Source: Nitrospinae bacterium CG11_big_fil_rev_8_21_14_0_20_56_8 (GTDB lineage: Bacteria; Nitrospinota; Nitrospinia; Nitrospinales; VA-1). From it: a DNA stretch of 10,674 bases. Made by a program: the position numbers and the translations under genes. Position 1 is the first letter of the stretch. Each line of letters starts with the position of its first letter. Of this stretch, positions 1 to 5,730 are shown one piece after another. Under the pieces are notes generated by a model. It saw only the letters and a list, made by a program, of their open reading frames with translations, ran no database searches and had not been told where the DNA came from. The DNA is taken from contig PCWF01000009.1 of assembly GCA_002796165.1 (NCBI GenBank), forward strand, positions 15,134 through 25,807, given 5' to 3'.

Positions 1-159
1 GCGAACGGGGCATGCGTCTTCCCGAATCGATGCAAGATTCCTCGTCGCTGTGCCGCTCCTCGGAATGACAGATGGAGCTTTTCAATGCCAGTCCGAGCTT
101 TTTTTAATGTCATCCCGAGTGGAACGAGGGATCTGGCCGGGACGCGAACGGGGCATACG
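1..159 (+). repeat. Direct repeat GCGAACGGGGCATRCG, copies at 1-16 and 144-159
   Basis: Sixteen bases at the left window edge recur at 144-159 with a single difference (G at 14 in the first copy, A at 157 in the second). The two copies flank the inverted repeat at 35-134, so the arrangement resembles the spacing of multi-copy intergenic repeat units. The first copy touches the window edge and may extend further left. Confidence 0.6.
35..134. repeat. Imperfect inverted repeat of dispersed TGTCATCCCGAG type
   Basis: CTCGGAATGACA at 59-70 is the reverse complement of TGTCATCCCGAG at 108-119 with one mismatch. AGATTCCTCG at 35-44 pairs with CGAGGGATCT at 125-134 with one mismatch. The two arms therefore form a facing pair around a 37-bp centre that contains a run of T. 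The motif pair (AGAT-CCTCG ... CTCGG-ATGACA) resembles an interspersed intergenic repeat known from many bacterial genomes. It does not encode protein and has no transposase nearby. Confidence 0.65.
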
Positions 160-349
160 CCATCCGTCCCCTGGAAACGGTCGCCAGGGCCCGCCAAAGA
201 ACCGCTCAAGTTAATTTCGCAGAATTCCGAAGTGGTATTGTCATTTGCCGGAGAACCAGGGAAGGGGCTCGATGTCGGCAACCTGAGCCGCTCCCCTGTG
301 GACGGGACCGCTTTTTCCTCCCCCGCCCCAACTCCTGGTCCCTGTGGGT

Positions 350-370
350 GCGTCATTCAGGGAATGACGC
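350..370. repeat. Perfect short hairpin, 9-bp arms
   Basis: GCGTCATTC at 350-358 pairs perfectly with GAATGACGC at 362-370 across a three-base loop AGG. No T tract follows on either strand, so it is not a classical terminator. The CATTC/GAATG core resembles the dispersed repeat further left and may be a decayed copy of it. Confidence 0.5.
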
Positions 371-565
371 GGGTGGCGGGGGAGGCTGATCTGCATCTCA
401 ATGCTTCGATCGAATTTTCGCGCGGGGCATTTCATATAAGATGTTTCAAAACTCCATGGGATGTCATTCCAAGCCGCATTGCCGCGACGGGTCCGGACCG
501 TTTCCTTGACCGGTTCGGCTTCAGGAATCAGGCCAGATCCTTCGCGGGACATCGAGATGATAATT

Positions 566-593
566 TTGAACTTTTTCAGCATCCTGCTAAAAT
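566..593 (+). promoter_or_regulatory. Candidate sigma-70 promoter for the epimerase gene
   Basis: TTGAAC at 566-571 and TAAAAT at 588-593 are separated by 16 bp. The -10 box is preceded by TGC (585-587), which is an extended -10 element. Transcription would begin near 600 and give a leader of about 78 nt before the ATG at 678. This is pattern matching only. Confidence 0.4.
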
Positions 594-677
594 TCAGGAC
601 TGTGCGAGATTCGCCCATTTGCAACCCTTGGATCCTCCGGGGCGGCTCATGGCCGCCGATAATGGCCCGAGGTGTTC

Positions 678-1802
678 ATGAGTAAAAAAATACTGGTGAC
701 GGGCGGAGCCGGATTCATCGGCTCCCACACGGTCGATGCGCTGATCGAGGAGCGGGGCTATTCCGTCCGGGTTTACGACAACTTGACCCCCCAGGTGCAT
801 GGTCCCGGGGCGGACCGGCCGGCGTATCTTCACCCCGATGCCGAGTTCATCAAGGGAGACGTGCGCGACCGGGAGAGCCTGAAAAAGGCCGTCGAGGGAT
901 GCGCCATCGTCATTCACGACGCCGCCGAGGTGGGCGTCGGGCAGTCCATGTACTCCATCGACCAGTACATTTCCACCAACGTTCAGGGAACCGGCGTCCT
1001 CTGGGACATCCTGGTCAACGAAAAGCACACGGTCGAAAAAGTGCTGGTGGCCAGTTCCATGAGCCTGTACGGCGAGGGGCGCTATTTCTGCAAGGAGCAC
1101 GGCCGCCTGTGCCTCGAACCCAGGCCCGAGGCCCAGCTTCGCGAGGAACAATGGGAAATGCGGTGCCCCTCCTGCGGCCGGGAACTGGAACCCCTGCCCA
1201 CGGATGAGACGAAGGAACTCGACTGCACGTCGGTGTATGCCCAGAGCAAGAAGGATCAGGAAGTGTACTCGCTGATGATCGGGCGCGCGCACCGGGTTCC
1301 CACCGTCGCCTGCCGCTATTTCAATTGCTACGGTCCGCGCCAGAGCCTGAACAACCCCTATACTGGCGCCGCCGCAATTTTCTGCTCTGCGGTGATGAAC
1401 GGCAAGCCCCCGCTGATTTACGAGGACGGACTCCAGATCCGCGACATGATCCATGTCAAGGACCTGGTGCGCGGGAAACTCACCGTCCTGGAAAATTCCG
1501 CCGCCGATTATGGTATCTTTAACATCGGCACCGGGAAACCCACGTCCATCCTGAAACTGGCTGAAACCCTCATCGACCTGTGCGGAAAATCATTCCGTCC
1601 CAACGTCATCAAGAAATTCCGGAACGGCGACATCCGCCATTGTTACGCCGACATCTCGCGCATCCGGTCTCTGGGTTTCGAGCCCAGGTTGTCGATCCAG
1701 GAAGGACTCGAAGACCTGGTGCGGTGGAGCCGGGACCAGGAAGCCACCTCCCGGGTGGAAGAAGCGCATCGGGTTCTGGTTCAAAAAGGCCTGGTCCGTT
1801 GA
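678..1802 (+). CDS. NAD-dependent NDP-sugar epimerase with zinc-ribbon-like insertion
   Basis: Extended short-chain dehydrogenase/reductase of 374 residues, cytoplasmic, predicted to interconvert nucleotide sugars using bound NAD. The Rossmann glycine motif TGGAGFIG is at residues 8-15. The catalytic serine lies in ASSMSLYG (125-132) and the YxxxK pair is Tyr187/Lys191. Between serine and tyrosine sits an insertion with Cys138, Cys145, Cys163 and Cys166 (C-x6-C ... C-x2-C), which looks like a zinc ribbon. This arrangement, with the YFNCYGPRQSLNNPYTG stretch after it, is what I recall from dTDP-L-rhamnose 4-epimerase (WbiB-like) proteins, but the substrate is not proven. The start is placed at ATG 678 rather than GTG 672 because GAGG (669-672) is well placed for 678 and would overlap the GTG. 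The membrane glycosyltransferase-like gene follows after 73 bp without a clear promoter, so the two are probably cotranscribed and serve a surface glycan. Confidence 0.88.
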   Translation: MSKKILVTGGAGFIGSHTVDALIEERGYSVRVYDNLTPQVHGPGADRPAYLHPDAEFIKGDVRDRESLKKAVEGCAIVIHDAAEVGVGQSMYSIDQYISTNVQGTGVLWDILVNEKHTVEKVLVASSMSLYGEGRYFCKEHGRLCLEPRPEAQLREEQWEMRCPSCGRELEPLPTDETKELDCTSVYAQSKKDQEVYSLMIGRAHRVPTVACRYFNCYGPRQSLNNPYTGAAAIFCSAVMNGKPPLIYEDGLQIRDMIHVKDLVRGKLTVLENSAADYGIFNIGTGKPTSILKLAETLIDLCGKSFRPNVIKKFRNGDIRHCYADISRIRSLGFEPRLSIQEGLEDLVRWSRDQEATSRVEEAHRVLVQKGLVR

Positions 1803-1860
1803 TTCCCGCGCCCTGGAGCGCTTTCCGGCCGGGTTGCTCCACTTTTCCTGAAGTTCCCTC

Positions 1861-1873
1861 GTTCCCGCGGAAC
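1861..1873 (+). promoter_or_regulatory. Small hairpin abutting the start of the membrane protein gene
   Basis: GTTCC (1861-1865) and GGAAC (1869-1873) form a perfect 5-bp stem with loop CGC, ending two bases before the ATG at 1876. The right arm contains GCGGAA, the only Shine-Dalgarno-like sequence available, so pairing could lower translation initiation. The stem is short, and this may be chance. Confidence 0.25.
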
Positions 1874-1875
1874 CC

Positions 1876-4062
1876 ATGACCCACCGTTCCCTAATCCTCG
1901 CCGCCGCGATTTTTTTCCTGTTCTTCCTTCTGCTGACTCCGCTGGGCGTGTTCAACGAAGGCATCTCCCCTCTGGCCCATACCGGATTCTACTCGGTGCA
2001 ACGCATCGATGCGGGCGACGACGAGGGGTATTACGCCTATCTCCGTTCGTTGTTCATCGATCACGACCTCGATTTTGCCAACGAGTTGAATTATGCTCAC
2101 GCCGAAACGTTCACCGCCACCGGCTATGTGTTCAACAACTGGCAGATGGGGCAGGGCGCCTTCTTCTTTCCCTTTTTCCTGGCCGCCCACGCCCTGACCC
2201 TGTTGGCGCATTCCCTGGGGTATCCGGTTCTTCCCGACGGCTACTCGGACCCCTACATGATCGCCACCGCATTGGCCTCGGGCACGGTTTTGTTTGCGGG
2301 ATTGTTGCTGGCCGCGCACACCGCGAGCCGATTTTTCAGCGAACGGATCGCCTGGATGGCCACGCTCGGGATGTGGCTCGGTTCTCCCCTTCTGTACTTC
2401 ACCTTCATTCGGCAGAGGATGGCGCACACGCTGGAATTTTTTCTGGCCGCGGCGTTTCTCCTCGCTTGGATCCGCTTTCGCCGATCGCGGGAGATTTCGC
2501 TCCACGCGCTGATGGGGTGCCTGCTGGGGTATCTGTGCCTGACGCGGGCGCTCAACATCGCGTTTGTGGCCATGTACGTTTTGGACCAGATTCTTTTTGT
2601 GGTCGAGGAGATGAGAAAACCGGAAAGGGAGACTCTCAAGTCCGGAATTCTCCGTTGGGCCGGATTCGGAGTGGGAGTGCTGGTGGTGCTCGCACCGCAA
2701 TTGGCGGCCTGGCAGGCGCTGAACGGGGTGCCGCTACCGGCGCGTTCCGTTCAGTTGGGTGGGCAGGGGATTCTGGGGTTTTCATTGCCCGAATTTTTGA
2801 ACAGGGGATGGAACCTCCTGACCGGCGCGCAATGGGGACTGGCGTATTCCATGCCGCTGGCGTGCGCGGGAGGCGCCGGATTGCTGGTGGCCTGTCCCAG
2901 AAAAGAACTCCGGCCCGGTCTGCTGGCATACCTCCTGGCCCTGGCGGCCATCGTGCTTCTGTATCCCGAAGGTGCGGCCTCATACGGAGAGCGGCATTTT
3001 ATTTCCGCCCTGCCGGTACTCGGCCTGGGTCTGGCTTCCCTGCTGGCGGGCGCCTTGACCACGCGCTGGGGACGATGGTCATCCGGCCCGACCCTGGGGC
3101 TCGCGGTCGTGGCGCAATATCTGATGGTGGTTCAGTACAAGGTGACGCTTCCTTACAATCATCCGCGTTTTACCTTGGAAGCGCTGGGGCCCGGCCTCAA
3201 TTCCATCGTCAACCACCCCGGTTTACTGCTCCGGTCGTCCAACGTGTTCAAGGTTTGGCCGATGATCGACTTCGAGGGATGGAATTTCCGCGATGGGATG
3301 TTCCTGGTGCTTTTCCCCGTGCTCCAACTGATTCTGGTGATGGGGGCGATCGGGTTGTATCGCAGGGCGGTGCGCGAAACCGCAGGGAAGGACCGGCTGT
3401 GTCCACGACGGGTCCTCGCCGGGATCGGCACCGTTTCGCTGACTCTCCTGATCCTCGTGGTGTGGGCGACTCCAAAATTCAGTCCGGAACAAGTGGCGGA
3501 ACGCGCGGGTTGGTCCGGAACGATGCGTCGCGGTGACGTTTTGTTTCAGTCGGGACATCCCGCGGAAGCGCGGGAGAAATACCGGGAAGCCGCCGGGCAA
3601 ATCCCGGAAGTTTGGACCCCCTGGTTCAAACTGGCTTTGACCTACCCGATGGAAGGACGAGCGGAGGAGGCCGACCGTCATATCCGGATGGCCTGGGAAA
3701 AAAATCCCTATGACCCGAACCTGCTGTTTTTTTACGGAGCGCACCTTTTAGTGCAGGGTTACTCCAAAGAAGCGCGGGAGCGGGCATGGGACTCCCTCCG
3801 GGCCTGGCCGCAGAACGAGCGGGGCTGGGATCTGCTGGCCCAGACGTATCTGCGGGGAAATCAGTCCCGGCGCGCGGAGCGGGCGCTCCGCTACGCGGTG
3901 GCCATCAACCCGGTGTATGGTTCCGGGCACGTCAATCTCGCTTTGGTGTATACTATCAATCGGAATCCGCGTGCGGCGGCGGCTCATTTAAAGCAGGCTC
4001 TTGCGCTCGGGATGACCGGTCCGGCCGTGGACCAGTTGAAGCGGTTGTATCCCGATCCCTGA
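1876..4062 (+). CDS. GT-C-like multipass membrane protein with C-terminal TPR domain
   Basis: A 728-residue two-part protein. Residues 1-531 contain about 12-14 hydrophobic segments (for example 6-24, 94-113, 127-148, 188-200, 226-244, 258-280, 348-366, 374-393, 475-495 and 513-531). The first extracytoplasmic loop holds GDDEGYYAYLRSLFIDHDLD (47-66). Acidic pairs at this place are typical of GT-C glycosyltransferases that use lipid-linked sugars (PMT/ArnT/GT39-like), so Asp48/Asp49/Glu50 are the likely catalytic or metal-site candidates. Residues about 553-712 form tetratricopeptide-type helical repeats (GHPAEAREKYREA, GRAEEADRHIRMAWEKNP, NQSRRAERALRYAVAINP). The probable role is transfer of a sugar to a lipid, protein or glycan outside the inner membrane, with the TPR domain recruiting a partner. 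It lies 73 bp after a sugar-nucleotide epimerase, which supports that role. The ribosome binding site is weak (GCGGAA inside a small hairpin). Exact family and substrate are unknown. Confidence 0.75.
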   Translation: MTHRSLILAAAIFFLFFLLLTPLGVFNEGISPLAHTGFYSVQRIDAGDDEGYYAYLRSLFIDHDLDFANELNYAHAETFTATGYVFNNWQMGQGAFFFPFFLAAHALTLLAHSLGYPVLPDGYSDPYMIATALASGTVLFAGLLLAAHTASRFFSERIAWMATLGMWLGSPLLYFTFIRQRMAHTLEFFLAAAFLLAWIRFRRSREISLHALMGCLLGYLCLTRALNIAFVAMYVLDQILFVVEEMRKPERETLKSGILRWAGFGVGVLVVLAPQLAAWQALNGVPLPARSVQLGGQGILGFSLPEFLNRGWNLLTGAQWGLAYSMPLACAGGAGLLVACPRKELRPGLLAYLLALAAIVLLYPEGAASYGERHFISALPVLGLGLASLLAGALTTRWGRWSSGPTLGLAVVAQYLMVVQYKVTLPYNHPRFTLEALGPGLNSIVNHPGLLLRSSNVFKVWPMIDFEGWNFRDGMFLVLFPVLQLILVMGAIGLYRRAVRETAGKDRLCPRRVLAGIGTVSLTLLILVVWATPKFSPEQVAERAGWSGTMRRGDVLFQSGHPAEAREKYREAAGQIPEVWTPWFKLALTYPMEGRAEEADRHIRMAWEKNPYDPNLLFFYGAHLLVQGYSKEARERAWDSLRAWPQNERGWDLLAQTYLRGNQSRRAERALRYAVAINPVYGSGHVNLALVYTINRNPRAAAAHLKQALALGMTGPAVDQLKRLYPDP

Positions 4063-4087
4063 TCTCTAACGGAACCTATCCTCCGTC

Positions 4088-4267
4088 ATGATCGACGAAA
4101 TCGACTATTTCCCGCGCCGGGACAAATACAAAAAGAAACCCCTGGGCGAGGAGTGGGGCGAATTGAAAAAAATCAGGACGGCCTCCAATAAAAAGCCCTC
4201 CAATCCTGCCGAACCCAAAGTGAGCAAACCCCCGCGTCCCCCGGGGAAAGAAGAAAAGTCCCGCTGA
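4088..4267 (+). CDS. Small basic hypothetical protein (59 aa)
   Basis: I do not recognise this protein. It starts MIDEIDYFPRRDKYKKKP and has an acidic/aromatic N-terminus. A Lys/Pro-rich, low-complexity tail follows (about residues 30-59, ending PPRPPGKEEKSR). No signal peptide or membrane segment is visible, so it is probably cytoplasmic. Codons in the first part mostly end in C or G, as in the flanking genes, which supports real coding. It begins 25 bp after the stop of the membrane protein gene on the same strand, and its stop sits inside a terminator-like structure, so it would be the last gene of the upstream unit. No good Shine-Dalgarno sequence precedes the ATG. The opposite-strand frame over the same bases looks like a shadow. 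Confidence 0.5.
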   Translation: MIDEIDYFPRRDKYKKKPLGEEWGELKKIRTASNKKPSNPAEPKVSKPPRPPGKEEKSR

Positions 4268-4291
4268 AGTTCTCACGCGGGGGTTTTCTTT
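4226..4291 (+). terminator. Candidate intrinsic terminator with long inverted repeat
   Basis: AAACCCCCGCGT (4226-4237) is the exact reverse complement of ACGCGGGGGTTT (4275-4286), and the right arm runs into TTTTCTTT (4284-4291). The 37-nt interior holds a smaller palindrome TCCCCCGGGGA (4238-4248). A shorter alternative stem is CCCGC (4260-4264) with GCGGG (4277-4281). The left arm lies inside the end of the small gene's coding sequence and the stop codon is in the loop. It would end the epimerase-glycosyltransferase unit just before the promoter of the next gene. Confidence 0.5.
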
Positions 4292-4316
4292 GCATGCCCG
4301 GCGGTGGTAATATAAT
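4289..4316 (+). promoter_or_regulatory. Candidate sigma-70 promoter with consensus -10
   Basis: A perfect TATAAT lies at 4311-4316, and TTTGCA (4 of 6 matches to the -35 consensus) lies at 4289-4294 with a 16-bp spacer. It sits directly after the terminator-like hairpin. It would give a leader of about 42 nt to the GTG start at 4365. Confidence 0.55.
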
Positions 4317-4350
4317 CTTTTTCAAATTTTCATCCCTAATAACATTCAGC

Positions 4351-4357
4351 GGAGGAG
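4351..4357 (+). promoter_or_regulatory. Strong ribosome binding site deciding a GTG start
   Basis: GGAGGAG lies seven bases before the GTG at 4365. This fixes the start of the secreted SUMF1-domain protein and explains the non-ATG start codon. Confidence 0.8.
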
Positions 4358-4364
4358 CCCACCC

Positions 4365-5657
4365 GTGACCGCATTCCGCAGATTCCGTATCCTTTCAGGC
4401 TTCCTGTTTTGGATGGCCTGTGTTTTCAGTTCCGTTCCGGCCTGGGCCGACATCGGCCAACTGCTGGCCGAAGGCGACCAGAAACTGTCGCTGGGGGATG
4501 CCGCCGCGGCCGAAGATCTTTATTCCCGCGCCCTTAAGGAGGATCCGGAAAATTACCGGATCCTGAGGTCTCTGGCGCATGCGCAGGCCAGGCTGGAAAA
4601 GTATGAGGAAGCTGAAAGCCTGCTCAACAAAATTCTCGGCATGGAAGTGACAACCCAGCGCAAGGTGATGGTGGAACTTGAAGGGGAGACCGAACCCCTG
4701 GAAGCGGAAATCGTGGATGAAAATGTCGTCCTCAAGGAAGACGTCAAGAACAACATGCGGAACTATATCGACCCTCCGTCGGAAGATCCGGTATCCCATT
4801 ACCGCCTGTTTTTTTTCAAAACGGGCAAAATGGAGATGGTGCCGCACAAACGGGCAAAGATCCGGTACCTGGGGGTTCCCCACTCGGTGCACGAACAGGT
4901 TCGCGAAGAGTATAACGAAGTCAAGATGAAGCTGATCGGGAAGAAGGGGGCCGGAGCCTCGGCGGAGATGGCGATGTTGGCCGGGGGATGTTTCACGATG
5001 GGAAACAACCAGGGACCCTCGATCGAACAACCCGAGCACGAGGTGTGCCTCGCCCCGTTCAAAATGGACAAGACGGAAGTTACGCAGGGGGCGTTCCAGG
5101 CGGCGATGGGTACGAATCCGTCACGCTTCAAGGGAGCCGACCTGCCGGTGGAAATGGTCACCTACCTGGAAGCCAAGGGGTACTGCGAAAAGTCCGGTAA
5201 GCGCCTTCCCACCGAGGCGGAATGGGAGTATGCGGCGCGGGGGGGCACGCGTACGCTCTATTACTGGGGCAACGAGGTCGATCCCTCCAGGGGAAATTTT
5301 TGCGACCAGAACTGCGATCTGAACATTCGCGCGGCCGGTTCCGACGGATTCAAACACACCGCGCCGGTGAGGTCGTTTCCGCCCAATCCGTTCGGGCTTT
5401 ACGATATGGCGGGCAACGTTTCGGAGTGGGTTTCCGACTGGTTCGATGAAAGATATTATTTCATGAGTCCCCGGGAAAACCCCCAGGGGCCCCAGCGGGC
5501 AGACGAATTAACGATGCGGGGCGGAACCAATTACAAGGTCTTGCGGGGCGGAGCCTGGGAAACGGATGGGCGATCCCTGCAGTCGGCATGGCGCAAGGGG
5601 CTATGGGTGGATTACCGAATCGAGGGTCTGGGTTTCCGTTGCGCGGCCCGGCCTTGA
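4365..5657 (+). CDS. Exported TPR and SUMF1/FGE-sulfatase domain protein
   Basis: A 430-residue protein. Residues 1-28 form a signal peptide (basic RRFR start, hydrophobic core, cleavage near AWA|DIG), so it acts in the periplasm or outside. Residues about 30-95 are TPR-like helices (GDAAAAEDLYSRALKEDPEN). Residues 96-195 are an unrecognised linker. Residues about 200-428 are a SUMF1/formylglycine-generating-type domain (PF03781): MDKTEVTQGAFQ, RLPTEAEWEYAARGG (280-294), GLYDMAGNVSEWVSDWF (344-360), VLRGGAW (392-398) and GFRCA (423-427). True formylglycine-generating enzymes carry two copper-binding cysteines shortly after the RGGS element. Here the matching stretch (394-412) has none, so the protein probably does not make formylglycine and may bind a ligand or partner instead. 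It has its own promoter and a strong Shine-Dalgarno before GTG. It faces the acyl-CoA synthetase gene tail to tail. Confidence 0.85.
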   Translation: MTAFRRFRILSGFLFWMACVFSSVPAWADIGQLLAEGDQKLSLGDAAAAEDLYSRALKEDPENYRILRSLAHAQARLEKYEEAESLLNKILGMEVTTQRKVMVELEGETEPLEAEIVDENVVLKEDVKNNMRNYIDPPSEDPVSHYRLFFFKTGKMEMVPHKRAKIRYLGVPHSVHEQVREEYNEVKMKLIGKKGAGASAEMAMLAGGCFTMGNNQGPSIEQPEHEVCLAPFKMDKTEVTQGAFQAAMGTNPSRFKGADLPVEMVTYLEAKGYCEKSGKRLPTEAEWEYAARGGTRTLYYWGNEVDPSRGNFCDQNCDLNIRAAGSDGFKHTAPVRSFPPNPFGLYDMAGNVSEWVSDWFDERYYFMSPRENPQGPQRADELTMRGGTNYKVLRGGAWETDGRSLQSAWRKGLWVDYRIEGLGFRCAARP

Positions 5658-5730
5658 GACGGGGGACCCGCCGAGGGTTTCAAGAGCACGTCTGCGAGTT
5701 CACCCTGCCCGCGCATGGGTAACGCGAATC

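Larger units (their letters stand above)
1..668. other. Gene-free upstream region with dispersed repeats
   Basis: I find no convincing gene here. Reading frames open on both strands, but their translations have no recognisable fold, carry mixed-composition Pro/Arg/Ser-rich sequence, overlap each other, and lack good ribosome binding sites. The left part carries inverted and direct repeats (listed separately). A short perfect hairpin lies at 350-370, and a probable promoter for the epimerase gene lies at 566-593. Another fragment reading GTCATTCCAAG near 463-473 resembles a decayed copy of the same dispersed repeat. The region is best read as a repeat-bearing intergenic spacer, possibly containing the relics of older sequence. 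Confidence 0.6.

Noticed and set aside
241..624. Open frame of 127 codons on the - strand
   Set aside because: It has no homology-like motifs, crosses a perfect DNA hairpin and overlaps the + strand frame. It looks like a chance open frame in GC-rich DNA.
1..668. CRISPR array or RNA gene in the gene-free region
   Set aside because: The repeats are few, inverted and irregularly spaced, and no tRNA cloverleaf or rRNA-like sequence was seen.
85..681. Open frame of 198 codons on the + strand
   Set aside because: It lies in the repeat-bearing spacer, has no recognisable fold, no Shine-Dalgarno and an unnatural composition, and overlaps other open frames and the start of the epimerase gene.
594..1454. 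286-codon - strand frame opposite the epimerase
   Set aside because: It is an antisense shadow of a well-supported gene with strong G/C third positions; the translation lacks motifs.
2373..3536. 387-codon + strand frame inside the membrane protein gene
   Set aside because: It is in another frame of a clear multipass membrane protein. Its translation is Arg/Gly/Ala-rich with no domain, as expected of a frame-shift shadow.
4365..5657. Assignment as a true formylglycine-generating enzyme
   Set aside because: The cysteines expected after the RGG element are absent, and no sulfatase is encoded in the window.
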